Shown piece after piece: positions 1 through 12,100 of a stretch of DNA of 64,000 nucleotides. The position numbers and the translations under genes are program-made. The notes under the pieces are model-generated. The model worked only from the letters and a program-made list of their open reading frames with translations. It made no database searches and was not told the origin of the DNA. This DNA comes from Glandiceps talaboti (lineage: Eukaryota > Hemichordata > Enteropneusta > Spengelidae), in the NCBI RefSeq assembly GCF_964340395.1, contig NC_135569.1, positions 5,676,540-5,740,539 on the forward strand, in the 5' to 3' direction. How positions within the stretch are numbered: position 1 is the first letter of the stretch; the number at the start of each line of letters is the position of its first letter.

Positions 1-2
1 TT

Positions 3-8
3 GTCTCT

Positions 9-69
<61 letters not shown>

Positions 70-76
70 AGGGACG
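3..76 (+). tRNA. tRNA-Asn (anticodon GTT)
   Basis: A 74-nt cloverleaf is visible. The acceptor stem is GTCTCTG/CAGGGAC, the D arm GCGC/GCGC, the anticodon stem TTCGG/CCGAA with loop CTGTTAA, and the T arm GGTGG/CCACC with loop TTCAAGC. The internal A box (TGGCGCAATCGG) and B box (GGTTCAAGCCC) of a Pol III gene are intact. It closely matches the known animal cytosolic tRNA-Asn. There is no encoded CCA, as expected in eukaryotes. Confidence 0.96.
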
Positions 77-85
77 ATCAGAGTA

Positions 86-94
86 TTTTTTTTT
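86..94 (+). terminator. Pol III terminator of tRNA-Asn
   Basis: A run of nine T residues begins ten bases after the discriminator base of the tRNA. This is the usual RNA polymerase III stop signal. Confidence 0.8.
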
Positions 95-280
95 TAGTTT
101 AAAGACCCATGATTCAATCCGAGGTTAGTGATATGTTATCAGTAATTATCAATTATCAATCTAATCACTATCTTTGTTTTCATTCTATGACGTCGAATTT
201 TGTATTTCTATTCACTGCACTCATTGGAAGTTTGATTGGACTAGAAAAACGATCTATATGCATACAGATAACTTACTTTT

Positions 281-342
<62 letters not shown>

Positions 343-348
343 CCAATT

Positions 349-446
<98 letters not shown>

Positions 447-600
447 CCAACCCACCAACCCACCAACCAATCAGTCAGTCACTCAGTCACTCGGTCACTC
501 AGTCACTCAGTCAGTCAGTCACTCAGTCAGTCACTCAGTCATGCAGCCAGTCAGCCAGTTAGTCGCCCACCCGCCCACCACTCGCTTGCTCGCTCGCTCG
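281..600. repeat. (AATC)n microsatellite grading into (CAGT)n-like and (CTCG)n-like repeat
   Basis: Nearly uninterrupted AATC units run from 281 to about 446, followed by imperfect CAGT/CACT tetramers to about 560 and short GCTC units near 585-600. Confidence 0.95.
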
Positions 601-1636
601 CTCAATATCGAAATAAAGATTGCACAGAACTTGTGACGAAAATTCAAGCTGTACATATATCTCAAGATGAATACCGAATGCGTGGATTATATGTGATCTA
701 GCTGTTCGTACTGACGGCTCGTATCGCAGACCATCAAGATTTTGCTTGTCTTTGCTATTCTGTAAGGTTCGTACACCATGACGGGACGGCCTCACATCGT
801 CACTTCGGGCAACCCTATGAGCAGACCAGACCGTTGAGGGCGGAGCGACACTACGTACTAGTATCTTCCAGTCTAACCATATGCCACTTCTATACTGGCA
901 TACACACAGTGGAGGAAAAATCACCTCCACTGACTGTGGTCTAACTGACGACCACAGCTGTTCAGGAATGTGTAGAATTATCAGAAACTGCATGTAATGT
1001 CCGAATTTTGAAATTCATATCTCAAAACGTCTTCATTTCTTGGGTTGCCGTTCAATGTGTTGGGCCCTACTGTCTTTCTGTGTCCAAGGTATATATTCGT
1101 GGAATCAGTTGTCGGCTTGACGATTGACCGATACCCCCTCTCCACCCCTGTGCTATCTCACCCCATCCCTTAGTCTTGCCGCTAGACCCCTCCAGCTATT
1201 CTGCTCACTGCAAGGGCGACCGAAGGTCGCTAGTGAGGGCGATGGCGTTCGACGTCGAGGCTCGATCTCGATTGCACCTTTCAAAGAAAGTCCGAGGTCT
1301 AGCAGCTAGACTGCTCATCCATGTGCCTTTAGAATCATGTGAATACTAGTATATTTCGTTCGCAAAGAGTGTCGAAGTTCAAACCTTGAATACTAGCAGG
1401 CTACCCTTGTTAGACCATGGATGTATTATCCCCTAAAACAATACCAATCAAGTTAAGCTGAATGTACTCATGTGGATTTTGCCTAAAAGAGCTTGAGATA
1501 CAATGATGTTAAAGAACCCAAACATATGTAAATCTTTTAAACAATAGCTTCCCTTCAAATCTAAGCAACCTATGCACTTGAGTTTCAAAAGACGCTACGG
1601 CCAATATCCCAGGCGTCGCTATCGGCATTACCACAA
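601..1636. other. Unassigned intergenic DNA
   Basis: I see no recognisable gene or repeat. A 144-codon minus-strand open frame (559-993) starts in ordinary DNA and ends inside the microsatellite. It has no domain I recognise and no splice-site support, so it is probably chance. Confidence 0.5.
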
Positions 1637-2023
1637 CTATGAAGCAGACTCGGTGCATGCGTAGACAATATTTAGCCTTTTGACTTCGCTTTCGACGACT
1701 GGCATGGTTATATAACACGATGTTCGGTCAGTAAGACTGCTTTTGTTGTGTTTGTGGCGCATTGTTGTTAGACATTCTGTTATTTCTAGTAATCCCAACC
1801 ATTTACAATGGAAAGCGTTCATTTTTTGTATGTTTTCTGGTCGATAGTATTGAACCTGTTGGCTAGGGGTAAAACTGTGTCCGATTTCTTGCATAAGTGC
1901 TTTCTGAAGAAAGAATCGATTCGTCTGATAATATGCAAGTAAATCTTGGTGATATCCCCCTTGATCTAATTGTTTTTGTCTACAACTGCAAGTTTTTATA
2001 AACGTATTTGAACATTCCGTACA
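1637..2023 (-). other. Unassigned open frame, possible terminal exon
   Basis: A minus-strand open frame of about 129 codons ends in TAG at 1637. It is preceded by a plausible acceptor (TTCTTTTGGTTAG) ending at 2024. The peptide begins with a Cys cluster (CTECSNTFIKTCSCR) and then has a mixed, non-repetitive composition typical of real protein. I do not recognise a family. It could be a last exon whose partners lie elsewhere, a retroelement remnant, or chance. Confidence 0.18.
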
Positions 2024-2039
2024 ACTAACCAAAAGAACT

Positions 2040-2940
2040 TGTGCAGCGCCACCATCGAGTGTGTTTTACATTCTATAGCCTTATCCCACGCAACTTGGGG
2101 GAAATGATATTGTTGCCAAGGCAACACAAATTGGAATCATAATGATGTTAATTCGTCTCAGCAAGTTTGGTCTTGAACAGTTTTAAATATACCTTGATTT
2201 ATTTCATTTGCATTATTTTAGTCTAGAAACGGGCGCCTAAAGAAATATCGGTCTTTGACACCTAGGTACCTGAATTTGCATATATTGAAGCTAATCTTCT
2301 CACACCTCTAGTACCCCTCTCATTCAAATGATGTTGCCGTGGCAATACAAATGATAAAAACTTTACTGCCCCAAATAACGATTTTGTGAATCCCGGTAGT
2401 ACGGCTTACGGTAGTACGGTTTAAAGGCCTTCCCTTAGACCACTGAAGAGAATTCTCTACAGTGACGTGGTCTGAGGCCTTCCTGAAGTCAGACCCTTTC
2501 ACCATATAACCTCGATTCGCATACACTTCGAGAGTGATGTATTTTTCTTTGTCGTTTGGTTGTTCTTCGTAGACAGATCACGTAAAGATTGGATTCCCTG
2601 TGGTAAGATGAAATGGTTTAATGACCAGCTACACATGGTGGCATTACAGTAACGAGTTTCCTTTGCGTGTGTCTATATGCGGTATATAATAACCTCGAAT
2701 AAAACCAATATGCAATTTCTTTCATTTACTGTTAAACCTAAATTTCGGCATAAGTTGTGTACACTACATTAAAGATGTGTACATTGATACTATTATGGTG
2801 ATCAACAATTTACCTTGATTGTTGTAGACTGTTTTGTATTATTTACATGCTATAATGTTGACTTTCCCTTCACCAAACTTTCAGAATCGCGAGTCGACGA
2901 GACTACATTGAAAAATTGCCTTTATACTCGCTTGGTGCAC
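2040..2940. other. Unassigned intergenic DNA
   Basis: No gene is supported. Two similar short segments (GTTGCCAAGGCAACACAAAT near 2112 and a GTTGCCGTGGCAATACAAAT-like copy near 2332) hint at an old dispersed repeat but are too short to classify. Confidence 0.4.
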
Positions 2941-2948
2941 GCACACAA

Positions 2949-3015
2949 TAACACACACACACACACACACACGTGACAAAACAAACACAAACAAACACAT
3001 GTACAATCATAGGCG

Positions 3016-3063
<48 letters not shown>

Positions 3064-3190
3064 CACAGACAGAAATACAGACAAACAAACAAACACATAC
3101 ATACACAAAAACAAACAAACAAACAAAAACAGACAGATAGACAAACAAACAAACAAACAAACAAACAAACAAACAACAAAACAAAAAACA
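2949..3190. repeat. Compound microsatellite (AC)n-(ACAG)n-(AAAC)n
   Basis: An AC run at 2950-2973 is followed by AAAC units, a long perfect ACAG/GACA run at 3015-3063, and AAAC/ACAAA units to about 3185. Open frames on both strands here are products of the repeat. Confidence 0.95.
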
Positions 3191-3549
3191 CAGGCAGGCA
3201 TAGACAAACACAAACACATGCACGCATGCATTCACACACGCACTGACGTAATCACTCAGGCACACACATATACACAAGCACATTCATTGTTCATTAGCCA
3301 ACGCTTCCTTCAACCAAATAGCAAGCCAGTCAATCAGTCACGGTCAGTACATCAACACAGAGGGCAAACAAGCTAGTAAACCTTTTTAATAGAAAAGAAA
3401 CAATTGAACACTGAATCAATAATTAAGCCAAGAATCATTAAAACAGTAATATAAAAGACAGGTATTTTAATATCATTGTTTGTAATATTAAAAACTTCTT
3501 TGTTATGTTTCACGTTGACCCTTTATATGTTAAATGCGATTACCATATT

Positions 3550-3623
3550 ATCTCTGTGGCACAATTGGTTAGCTCGTACGGCTGTTAACCGAAAGGTTGG
3601 TGGCTCAAGCCAACCAGCGGACG
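3550..3623 (+). pseudogene. tRNA-Asn(GTT)-like pseudogene
   Basis: This 74-nt copy has the same length and anticodon loop as the tRNA at the left edge, but pairing is damaged. The acceptor stem (ATCTCTG against AGCGGAC) has three mismatches and two wobbles. The D stem (GCAC/GCTC) has two mismatches, the anticodon stem one (A-A) and the T stem one. The B box reads GGCTCAAGCCA instead of GGTTCAAGCCC. A T6 run follows at about 3636. The flanks are not shared with the intact copy, so it is not a simple recent tandem duplicate. It may be a retrotransposed or degenerating gene. Confidence 0.75.
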
Positions 3624-3776
3624 TTGTGAACGTTATTTTTTGCTAAATAACGAAAAAAACCTAATTTTTTAGCATCCAGTTGTATATCACTGCAGTAGTA
3701 CATCAATTTGCTTAAAATTTAATTAAACTTACCAAATTGTATCTTTTCAGTGATTATACAGCAAGTTTCATGGTAA

Positions 3777-4038
3777 TGTTCACTGGCTGTACTTGATACA
3801 ACCATGGGGTTCTACTTCCATGATACAACCACCATGCAGACCTGACATACAGAATCAAAATATTGGCACTCGAGTGTCTGTGTCTAGTTACTATTTGTTT
3901 AAAACTCAGGCCACTATCATTGTGGTCTGAGGTTTATTTCGTTTGGACAAAATCACAGTCGCTCTGATCACATGTAGCAAGAAATGTGCAGTTTCTTATT
4001 GGTTTCTGCGTGGTTGTATCAAACAGAGCCAGTGAACA
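3777..4038. mobile_element. Short inverted-terminal-repeat element (MITE-like)
   Basis: The ends are inverted repeats of about 30 bp. The left end starts TGTTCACTGGCTGTACTTGA and the right end, read in reverse, starts TGTTCACTGGCTCTGTTTGA; both continue into GATACAACCA. The 262-bp interior has no coding capacity. The target-site duplication is uncertain (TAA on the left, CTAA on the right). Confidence 0.6.
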
Positions 4039-4039
4039 C

Positions 4040-5264
4040 TAATATGAAATGGGCAGTATAACATTCTCGCTAGGTCGAAACGCTTTTCAAACATTTCTCC
4101 AAACTTGACGTTTTCATTATATACATTGCATAGAATCTATGCTGTGTATGTCTATTTTGAAGCTGATAAATTCCCAATAGACACAGCGTAACAATCACTC
4201 TTTTGTTGTTGGTTTCTTCAACTGAATTCCAGCGTGGGAAACGGCACATCCGGGTAATTAGCATCGATGGCAATTCAAAAACAAAAGAACAAGCTATAAT
4301 GGTGAAATACAAATTAACGGTGAATTGGCTTAGAATGTCCATGGATGTATTTAGTGAGATAATACATCATGGAATGTCAGGCTGGTTATATGCAGTAGAT
4401 TAATGGGAACTTGAAACATCGGGTTAAATAATGGGATTAATTACAAATGAGCATTTTCACGCAGCCGCTAGCTGGTCACAAGTTTTAATAGTTACTCTGG
4501 TTTCACCTATTCAAATATAAAAACGGAGATATGCATGGTCCATATGTATGGAAGTATTATCCGTGATACTTCCATGGTCTAATTTATTCCAATTATGTCA
4601 CAAAGACAAACCGTAATGCCATGAATAATGGAATGTGGTCGAAGGTGAACGTGTACCTCACTGAACCATATTGAATGACAGTGTTTTGTTGGTAATGGAG
4701 TGTACACGTATCTCTGACCAAAATGACTTTTGAAGATAGACACGAAACCCTTTCGTGCAGGGTCTAACCCTCCTTCCTCTGACACTGGAGGTATGAAGGG
4801 AGAATTATTGCAACTAACGAACGTTAATTGTTTACGAAGACCGGAAATACTTATCGTCGACAACTGTCACTCTACAATATTATCAGTTTTTGTATTTTTG
4901 AAAATGTAATTTGCAACGAAAACATTTTTGTGAGACGTAAAAACTTCTATAGTTAATCTGGTTCGACAGTACCATGTATACGAGCGTTTCTCTGGTTCTT
5001 GACCTATCACTGAGCAACTTTGTTTTAAAAAAGCGATTCTCTGGAGTGAAACATTCAGAGAAAGAAAAAATGATAAAGCTACCAATCAAAGATGGAAATT
5101 GCAAAGAGGGTATTGGAAAAGGTGGTATATTGGCTGGACGTACTTGAGTCACGTGTGAAATGGTCAACCAAAACACTAGAGAACATAGCAATCGAAAGAC
5201 AGACATTCTAGCTACACTCACTTTAATCGACGTCACGAGTTTAGGCCTAACAAAACAAAATGTG
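4040..5264. other. Unassigned intergenic DNA
   Basis: No supported gene. A 10-bp-stem hairpin (ATGGAAGTAT/ATACTTCCAT) lies at about 4548-4576. The open frames present show no recognisable domain. Confidence 0.4.
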
Positions 5265-5581
<317 letters not shown>

Positions 5582-6875
5582 ACAATTTTTTTATGGGCCT
5601 TGTCTAAGACAAACTTGTCACAACAAATCACACTCTCACTTTCACTTTGAGGCACTGGCAAAGTCAAACTCAATGACATCATAGAACAGAATAAAACCTT
5701 CCAGAAAACGTATAATTCTTATTCACTGTTGAGAAACAATCATTTGAATATATGCTGAACTTGAATTTGCGATAACCTTGAGTTGTATACATCTCAGGAT
5801 ATCAATCTTTTTGTTTGTAGTACCGACATTCAGCCAATAACTTTTCTATAGTAAATGTCTCGGATGTCATACGCTTTAGTTACTTTATTTCTGAGTTTGT
5901 ATACATCTGAAATATATCATTATATCATATTGCTCCTATAAATATCAAGTACAGGAAAATAAACTTATTTATAAGCATCTTATTTCATATCTATGAATAT
6001 TTTACCAATTTTCACAACTTTTAGATATTCCAAGGCTGTACAAAGAAAAGAGAGATTGAACTAGCACCGCTTTTTATTTTGTGACAATCATTGGCATCCC
6101 AAATATCATCGATTATTTATTTTTTTTTTTAAATTTGACAAATCCGCTTTCACCAAGAATTTAGCTAGGAATACACATTTTCAATAGAAACTTGATTAAA
6201 AATCTAAGCAATATACCTTAACATTAATTTCAAGTCACACTTTGACTTTTGCGCCACCAACGGTCAAGGAAATAGATGCTTCATAAATACACGCCAAAGC
6301 CCAATCTAATTCAGGTTTGAAATCCTTAATCATGGTTTGGTTTGGTTAAACTAATTTTGACTGGAAAATCATCATAATTTTATTTCTTATAATTTAAAAG
6401 CGCATTACATTAATATAATCACAAGCCATACACCGGATGGTTAAAAACAAATGACAGAAATAAAAAAACAACTTTAAGACAAAGAATATACCATTCGAAA
6501 ATATTAAAAATTCAGAATAAAAAAAAATACACGAGTAAAAACATATACATACACAACAAATAAATATATCAAGAATCAGACATTTATTTAGAAAATCTAT
6601 TTGAATAATTAGTAGATGAAAAAACTCTAAAAATGGATCCCAGGTGAATGTGTAATTAATCTATTACTTGCAAGGGCAACAGAAATTGTCTGGTTACGGG
6701 TTACCCAACCTAGTTTTTTACTGCAGAAAAAATTATTTCGAACAAAATTTGCAAAACTTCACGCGAGAAATAGTGAGATGTGATGTGATGAAGATGTCAT
6801 CGCCTCGTGTGAACCAGAACGCCGCAAACCATATCGGGAAGGGTTCTAGATAAGGGAAAACATTACAAAAAAGCT
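5582..6875. other. Unassigned AT-rich intergenic DNA
   Basis: I see only AT-rich sequence with short A and T runs; no gene, RNA or clear repeat. Confidence 0.5.
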
Positions 6876-6879
6876 ATAA

Positions 6880-6981
6880 AATAAATAAATAAATAAATAA
6901 ATGAATGAATAAATAAATGAATAAATAAATAAATAAATGAATGAATAAATAAATGAATGAATAAATAAATAAATAAATAAA
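6880..6981. repeat. (AAAT)n microsatellite with AATG variants
   Basis: Tandem AAAT units with interspersed AATG units. It is bounded on the right by the motif shared with the element at 5265-5581. Confidence 0.95.
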
Positions 6982-7060
6982 CTAACGAGCCTACCAATCC
7001 ACCCTATTCTGAAATTGGGCGTTACCGGAATCACATATTTTTTTATATGGAATAATGAAA
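6982..7060 (-). repeat. Partial copy of the 5265-5581 repeat family
   Basis: Read on the minus strand, 6988-7040 aligns to 5262-5305 over about 43 bases with scattered mismatches (shared TGTG..CCG.TACGC pattern, then AGAATAGG.TGGA.TGGTA). In both places the motif is followed by a microsatellite. Confidence 0.4.
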
Positions 7061-8633
7061 CTGAATGATTCATTCAAATATGCATTTCCTCAGTGTTTCA
7101 AAAGATTTTCTTGTAAAATGTCACTGTCTAGTCATTATTAGGACAATCTATGTACGTTATGAATTTGGTGTGCAATACAAACAGTTAACCTAACGTTACC
7201 AGATACTTTTTTTTTCATTTCCCTTTTTTCCCCTTATTTTTAAAAAACAACTGTTTGTGCTGGAATTACTCCCAGCGATTTTCTGTTATGCAGACAAATA
7301 CACACAAACACACACAAATGCTACAGAGATGTAACCAGATATTAATTTTTAAACTTCAATGTCTTTTGGTGAAAACTACAAACTTTATATGATAAAATAT
7401 ATATTAATAGGTTTGCATCTATATTAAAAGACTCATTATTTAGTTAATTAGTACTTAATTAATAATTAACAGTATGCATAAAGACTTATCTGTGCAGGCG
7501 AATAGTTACAAATAAATTCAAACTTTGTACCGCATCAGAATACTTGGATAAATCCTGGCTTTTAATCTGAATCCTCCTTCTTCAAGGATGTGAGGTCACA
7601 TTGTTTACACATGCGTGATTCCATTGCTAAGTTATTGAAGTGTTCCAAACAGAAGGTGAAAGTGTACCAGCTTCCGTTTCTGTCAGGTTTAGAGGAGGTT
7701 GTAATGTTCTGTTTTTAGGTTCAATAATTTCGTTCAAAATTTTGTGTTTCTAAATCTGTGTATTTTAGTTGTTGTCAGATTTTGTTCAAGCAAAGATGTT
7801 AAAGAAGTGTCTTCTCAAACGTCTGTGGGTCAAGTGTGCGCGGATGAAAATCATAATGCGCATGCGTGGGAGCTAGATTTGAGGTTTTATCGTAGGTTCA
7901 ATTCATTCCATTTTACTTCTTCGTCAGAAAATATTGAAAAAACCGACACCAGTTTTCTGATTTCAATAAAACTGGCAAATTTAATATCAGTTGAAATCTT
8001 CCGAGGAAAATTTTAAAGTGCTTGACGCGTATTAGTTTGTTACTGTGGTAAATGTAATACTACATCCTGTTCGTATTGTTCATCTAATTATACTTGTTAA
8101 TTTAGTTTTAATTAAATGCAAAGGGTGGGAAAAACCGTTGGAATTTATGAGTAAATTTAGCTTAAGGATATAAATAGATACATTCTTAACAAAAGCGCAT
8201 TGTTTCGTTTTGGACAATCGGGAGAAAGATAACATAAAATGACTTGTCACTGTATTCTGATTTGACTTGTCCAAACTTGATTTGAATGAATATAAAAGAA
8301 TACATATGCATACCTCAACTACAATCTCAAAATAGTTTAATAGTAAAAGACAAAATAATGCTTTCTTTATTGACCAGGGTTTCCTACTTCTTACAAACTA
8401 AGTTGGCTAAATTGGGCCTTCAAATATTAGGTGTTTGAAACGGAATTAGAGGGTAGTGTTCATTTATTTATGTCTGCTTGTATCGACAACTGTACAACAG
8501 TCAACATTTGGCTGTTATCAAACGTTGGATGTCACGTGATTGAAAGTTCAGTCGGCCATGGCATCATTTGGACATCAGAAGAACGCTCACCTTCTCCCTT
8601 TTAGTAGTGAAGATTATTACAATCTAGATTACC
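7061..8633. other. Unassigned intergenic DNA
   Basis: No supported gene. A 90-codon open frame at 7744-8016 has no recognisable domain. Confidence 0.4.
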
Positions 8634-9185
8634 AATTTACCAATCCCAAAGGCCAACTTGACACAAACTCAGTATAATTTAAACTACGCAGCAGTCAAGG
8701 CATGGAACGCAGTGCCCCTACCAATTAAATCACTTCACAGTCAGGAAAAATTTAAGTCTGAATTAAAACAGTTTTTATTCAGTTAGTGACATTCCATATA
8801 CATGTATATAGCCCATTTATTTATTTGTGACAGCAGTGATTTGTAAAATTTGTACAACTTTAGTTTATGAATATTTAGTATATGTATGAATGTATGATTG
8901 GTTTGGTTTGTTTTTTCTATGAGTGAGTGTGATGCGTGTGTATATAAAGAACATTTGTTATGTATATATTTATCTTTTATAACAGTGTAACCAGCAATAC
9001 ATTATACTAAGCATGTCAGTCAGGGCCTTGGACCTCGATTAGTTCAGAAAGAACTACTGTCCTTGGTCCTCACCAGAATCTCATTTTGTCCCTAGACGTT
9101 GTATTTTCTATATATTTATTCAATATCTGTATAATCTGTGTAAGTTCTGGTGAAATAAATTTCAATTCAATTCAATTTCAATTCA
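8634..9185 (+). mobile_element. 5'-truncated non-LTR retrotransposon tail (CR1/Jockey-like)
   Basis: Positions 8634-8783 encode the last 50 residues of a LINE reverse-transcriptase ORF, with the hallmark NYAAVKAWNAVPLPIKSL followed by EKFKSELKQFLFS and a TAG stop at 8784-8786. About 370 bp of 3' UTR follow, then a tail of CAATT/ATTCA units at about 9155-9185. The 5' end is lost, as usual for these elements. It is not autonomous. The family is inferred from the C-terminal motif only. Confidence 0.75.
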
Positions 9186-12100
9186 AAATTTATATCTCAG
9201 CTCTCTGTGTTTGAGATAATGGACTCCGATTGTCCCGAGAACTCTCGACTTTCTAAATCGGTGGAGTCATGATGTTCAAATGGATAGAGACTGGTTTACA
9301 ATCTGTATGGTGTGGTGGGTTCAGGCCTCGATGCTGCTGTCTGCTTCTGAATTAAAGCCCTCATGCAAGATTTGAACCATGATAGTGCCCCAGTCAACCG
9401 AGCTGTATGATTGGGGACCTGATAGGACAGATGTTGCAATGTGATTGCGTTAATCCTATGCGCTTATAGAGGATGCAATGGATTGTATGTTCCCCAGGGA
9501 GTTGAGGATTTGGTACAAAGGGCCATTGTACCGCTATAGATCCATGTCAGGGGTAATAATTGTAAAACTCTTTGGGCACAGAGTGGGATAGCTGTATATC
9601 AAATCTAACATTATCATTGATGAAAGTTGTAAGATGTTTAGTAGCCTATGTAACAAGCTCCTTATCAATTCATATTCCGTTAAATGGATACTAGAATTAT
9701 CCATAATCATTATGCTAATTAGCTATCCCTGTGTAATCATTACAATGAATGACAACATGCCAATCGGGAACCGTACTCGTAGCACGCCCAATACGCCCAA
9801 TGAATCATCTTTTGTTTTCTATTTTATTATCATAACAATAGACTTCTGTTATCAAACCTACTACAAAGTTATGTAACTGTTAGGGGTGGTGTGGGCTGGT
9901 GGGGGTATTTGTGTGTGTGACCTTCCTGGAATATTTACCTGTGTATGTACATTCATAGTTACATGTCACTGCTCCACCCTACATTAAATGTGCCTTGTAG
10001 TGAATATATAGCTTTTTTCAAGAACAACTCTCTCGTTCTGAAAATTCATCATTAGAAAATTTCCAAATCGTGGAGAAATACGTGTACTTTCTGTTTTAAT
10101 GAGAAACTACGTGCATTATATGCATTATATGCCACAGATATACCACAGAGCACGTCAGAACTTAGCAAAGACGATATTTATAGTATCACGGCTACTTGGT
10201 TTGTGCTAGAATATTGTAAACGTGTGACTGTCTTGGGGAAGATAATAGTGAGATTAAAATACAGGACATACAGTATATAGTGAACGCTTTATAAACGGAA
10301 GTAGAACCCCTTAAACGGAAGTGGAACCCATTTTAATATTGAATTTCTCAATTTCCCTAGCTAGCTATGTAACATGTTAAATGATGTATCTTGAAGTGGT
10401 ATCGTGTCACATCTCTCCTCTTCTTTGTTTTCTGTTCACTCCCTTTTATTGCCTTGTGTAAATAAATATGATTTTAAGGTAGGAGGTGTCAAATTCGAAT
10501 TACGTCAACGACGCAACTTTTGGCGCAGACTGAAACTCGCGCTCTTGTCAACATTCGAACGCTAAATAAACCCGGAAGTGAAGTGAAGTGTTAAATGTTT
10601 TTCAAGCACTGTACGTACTCATGGAGATTTAGGGGGTGAACGGAAGGTAATCTCGTATAATTGAGTTTCAGAAGTCATTGCGAAGAAAATTAGCTTTACT
10701 ACTATGTATGACTTAAAGAGGAGCTGTTTTATAAATTTTAGACTTGATGAAATGTATCATCAACCACACTCCCTACGCTATATTGCCGGTCTGGAAACGT
10801 GGCCCACACACCATTCACACCTTTCATCTCTACAGAGTAAGTTATACTGTCATGAATATAATTTTAATACCGGTGACAGGTTTTGCCAGTGTGGGCTTTT
10901 TGACGTGAGAAGGTGACATATTGATCACTATAAAAATATCTTCGCATTTGATAATTTTCCACACTACACGTACGTAGACACAACAATGGCGAAAAAATTG
11001 CAACAAAAACATTATTCAAATGTACGTAAACAATCAACTCTCAGGTACCATAGAAGCAAAATCCATACGACCTCTTCTTCCATCAAAATTGAATTTTTTT
11101 TGACATAAATCTTTCGAGTCTGGTGCCAGAACGTAGTGCATTTATTAACATAATCATGACAATGCAAATGAGAAAAGTAAATGTAGTTACGTCCTTGCGC
11201 TTTGTACTCATTGCTTGGATTGTGTCAATCCCCCTCCCCCCCCCCCCCAATTTTCCAACTTTGATTGGCTTCGTTCTAGATCGGTCAAAGTATGTCAACT
11301 TGGTTGCTTGTATTAAAAGGTACGTATATCGAAATATACATCGATAACTTTATGTCCAGATTTGATTTTCTGATTTCGAGAAACCAAGCGAATTTGAGAG
11401 CCATGGTAATTCACTTCATTGTGGCATGCATTGCGAAATTCTTGAACTGAGTGTTACTGAGTGAAGTCGAGGACGGCAAGCTTTCCTGAGACTAGCTGGA
11501 GGGCATTTGAAAAACTTTGTTCGACAACTAACTTTTACTGGGGCTTCCAAAATCACAAATATAGAGCTAAATTTCTTGCATGATTCATGAAATTTTTGAT
11601 CTGATCGCACAACATGACGTCACCTCACATACGTGTAATTCTACTAATACTATGCCGTTGATTTGTACACTCCAGTGTTGTGCGTAGAACTATCGACGTC
11701 GACAGTGACGAACATTTCATTTTCGTATACTTTAAATTTAATCTTTTTCACTCGTTCTGAAGACATGGCTTTTCTGTTTATTTTCAGATTCTTCGCAAGA
11801 CTACAAAGCAATGCATTCAACTCCGGTTCATACTTTCTTTTCCAAGTTTGGAATTTTAATGTAATATTCAGATTTGATATAGATAATACACTGAATCCAT
11901 CAAAGAATGACCACTCTAATGACAAATAGTAAAATGTATTGATGTACCTTGTAGACCGAATATTTGGGCATAACAATTATAGATTCATGACACTAAACAA
12001 AAGTTCATTACGTTCAAAGCATACCAATAAGCAATCCATACATTTGTTCTGTATACATGTGTAAATGTACGTATGTCTGTATGTTCATGAGTATCTCTGT

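Noticed and set aside
281-466. Regular short repeats as a CRISPR-like array
   Set aside because: There are no spacers; it is a simple (AATC)n microsatellite in eukaryotic DNA.
7744-8016. 90-codon plus-strand open frame as a small gene
   Set aside because: No signal, domain, codon pattern or splice sites support it.
11231-11248. C-run and similar G/C homopolymers (also 17299, 20391, 58601) as regulatory quadruplex sites
   Set aside because: They are single homopolymer runs without the spaced G-tract pattern, and some lie inside mobile elements.
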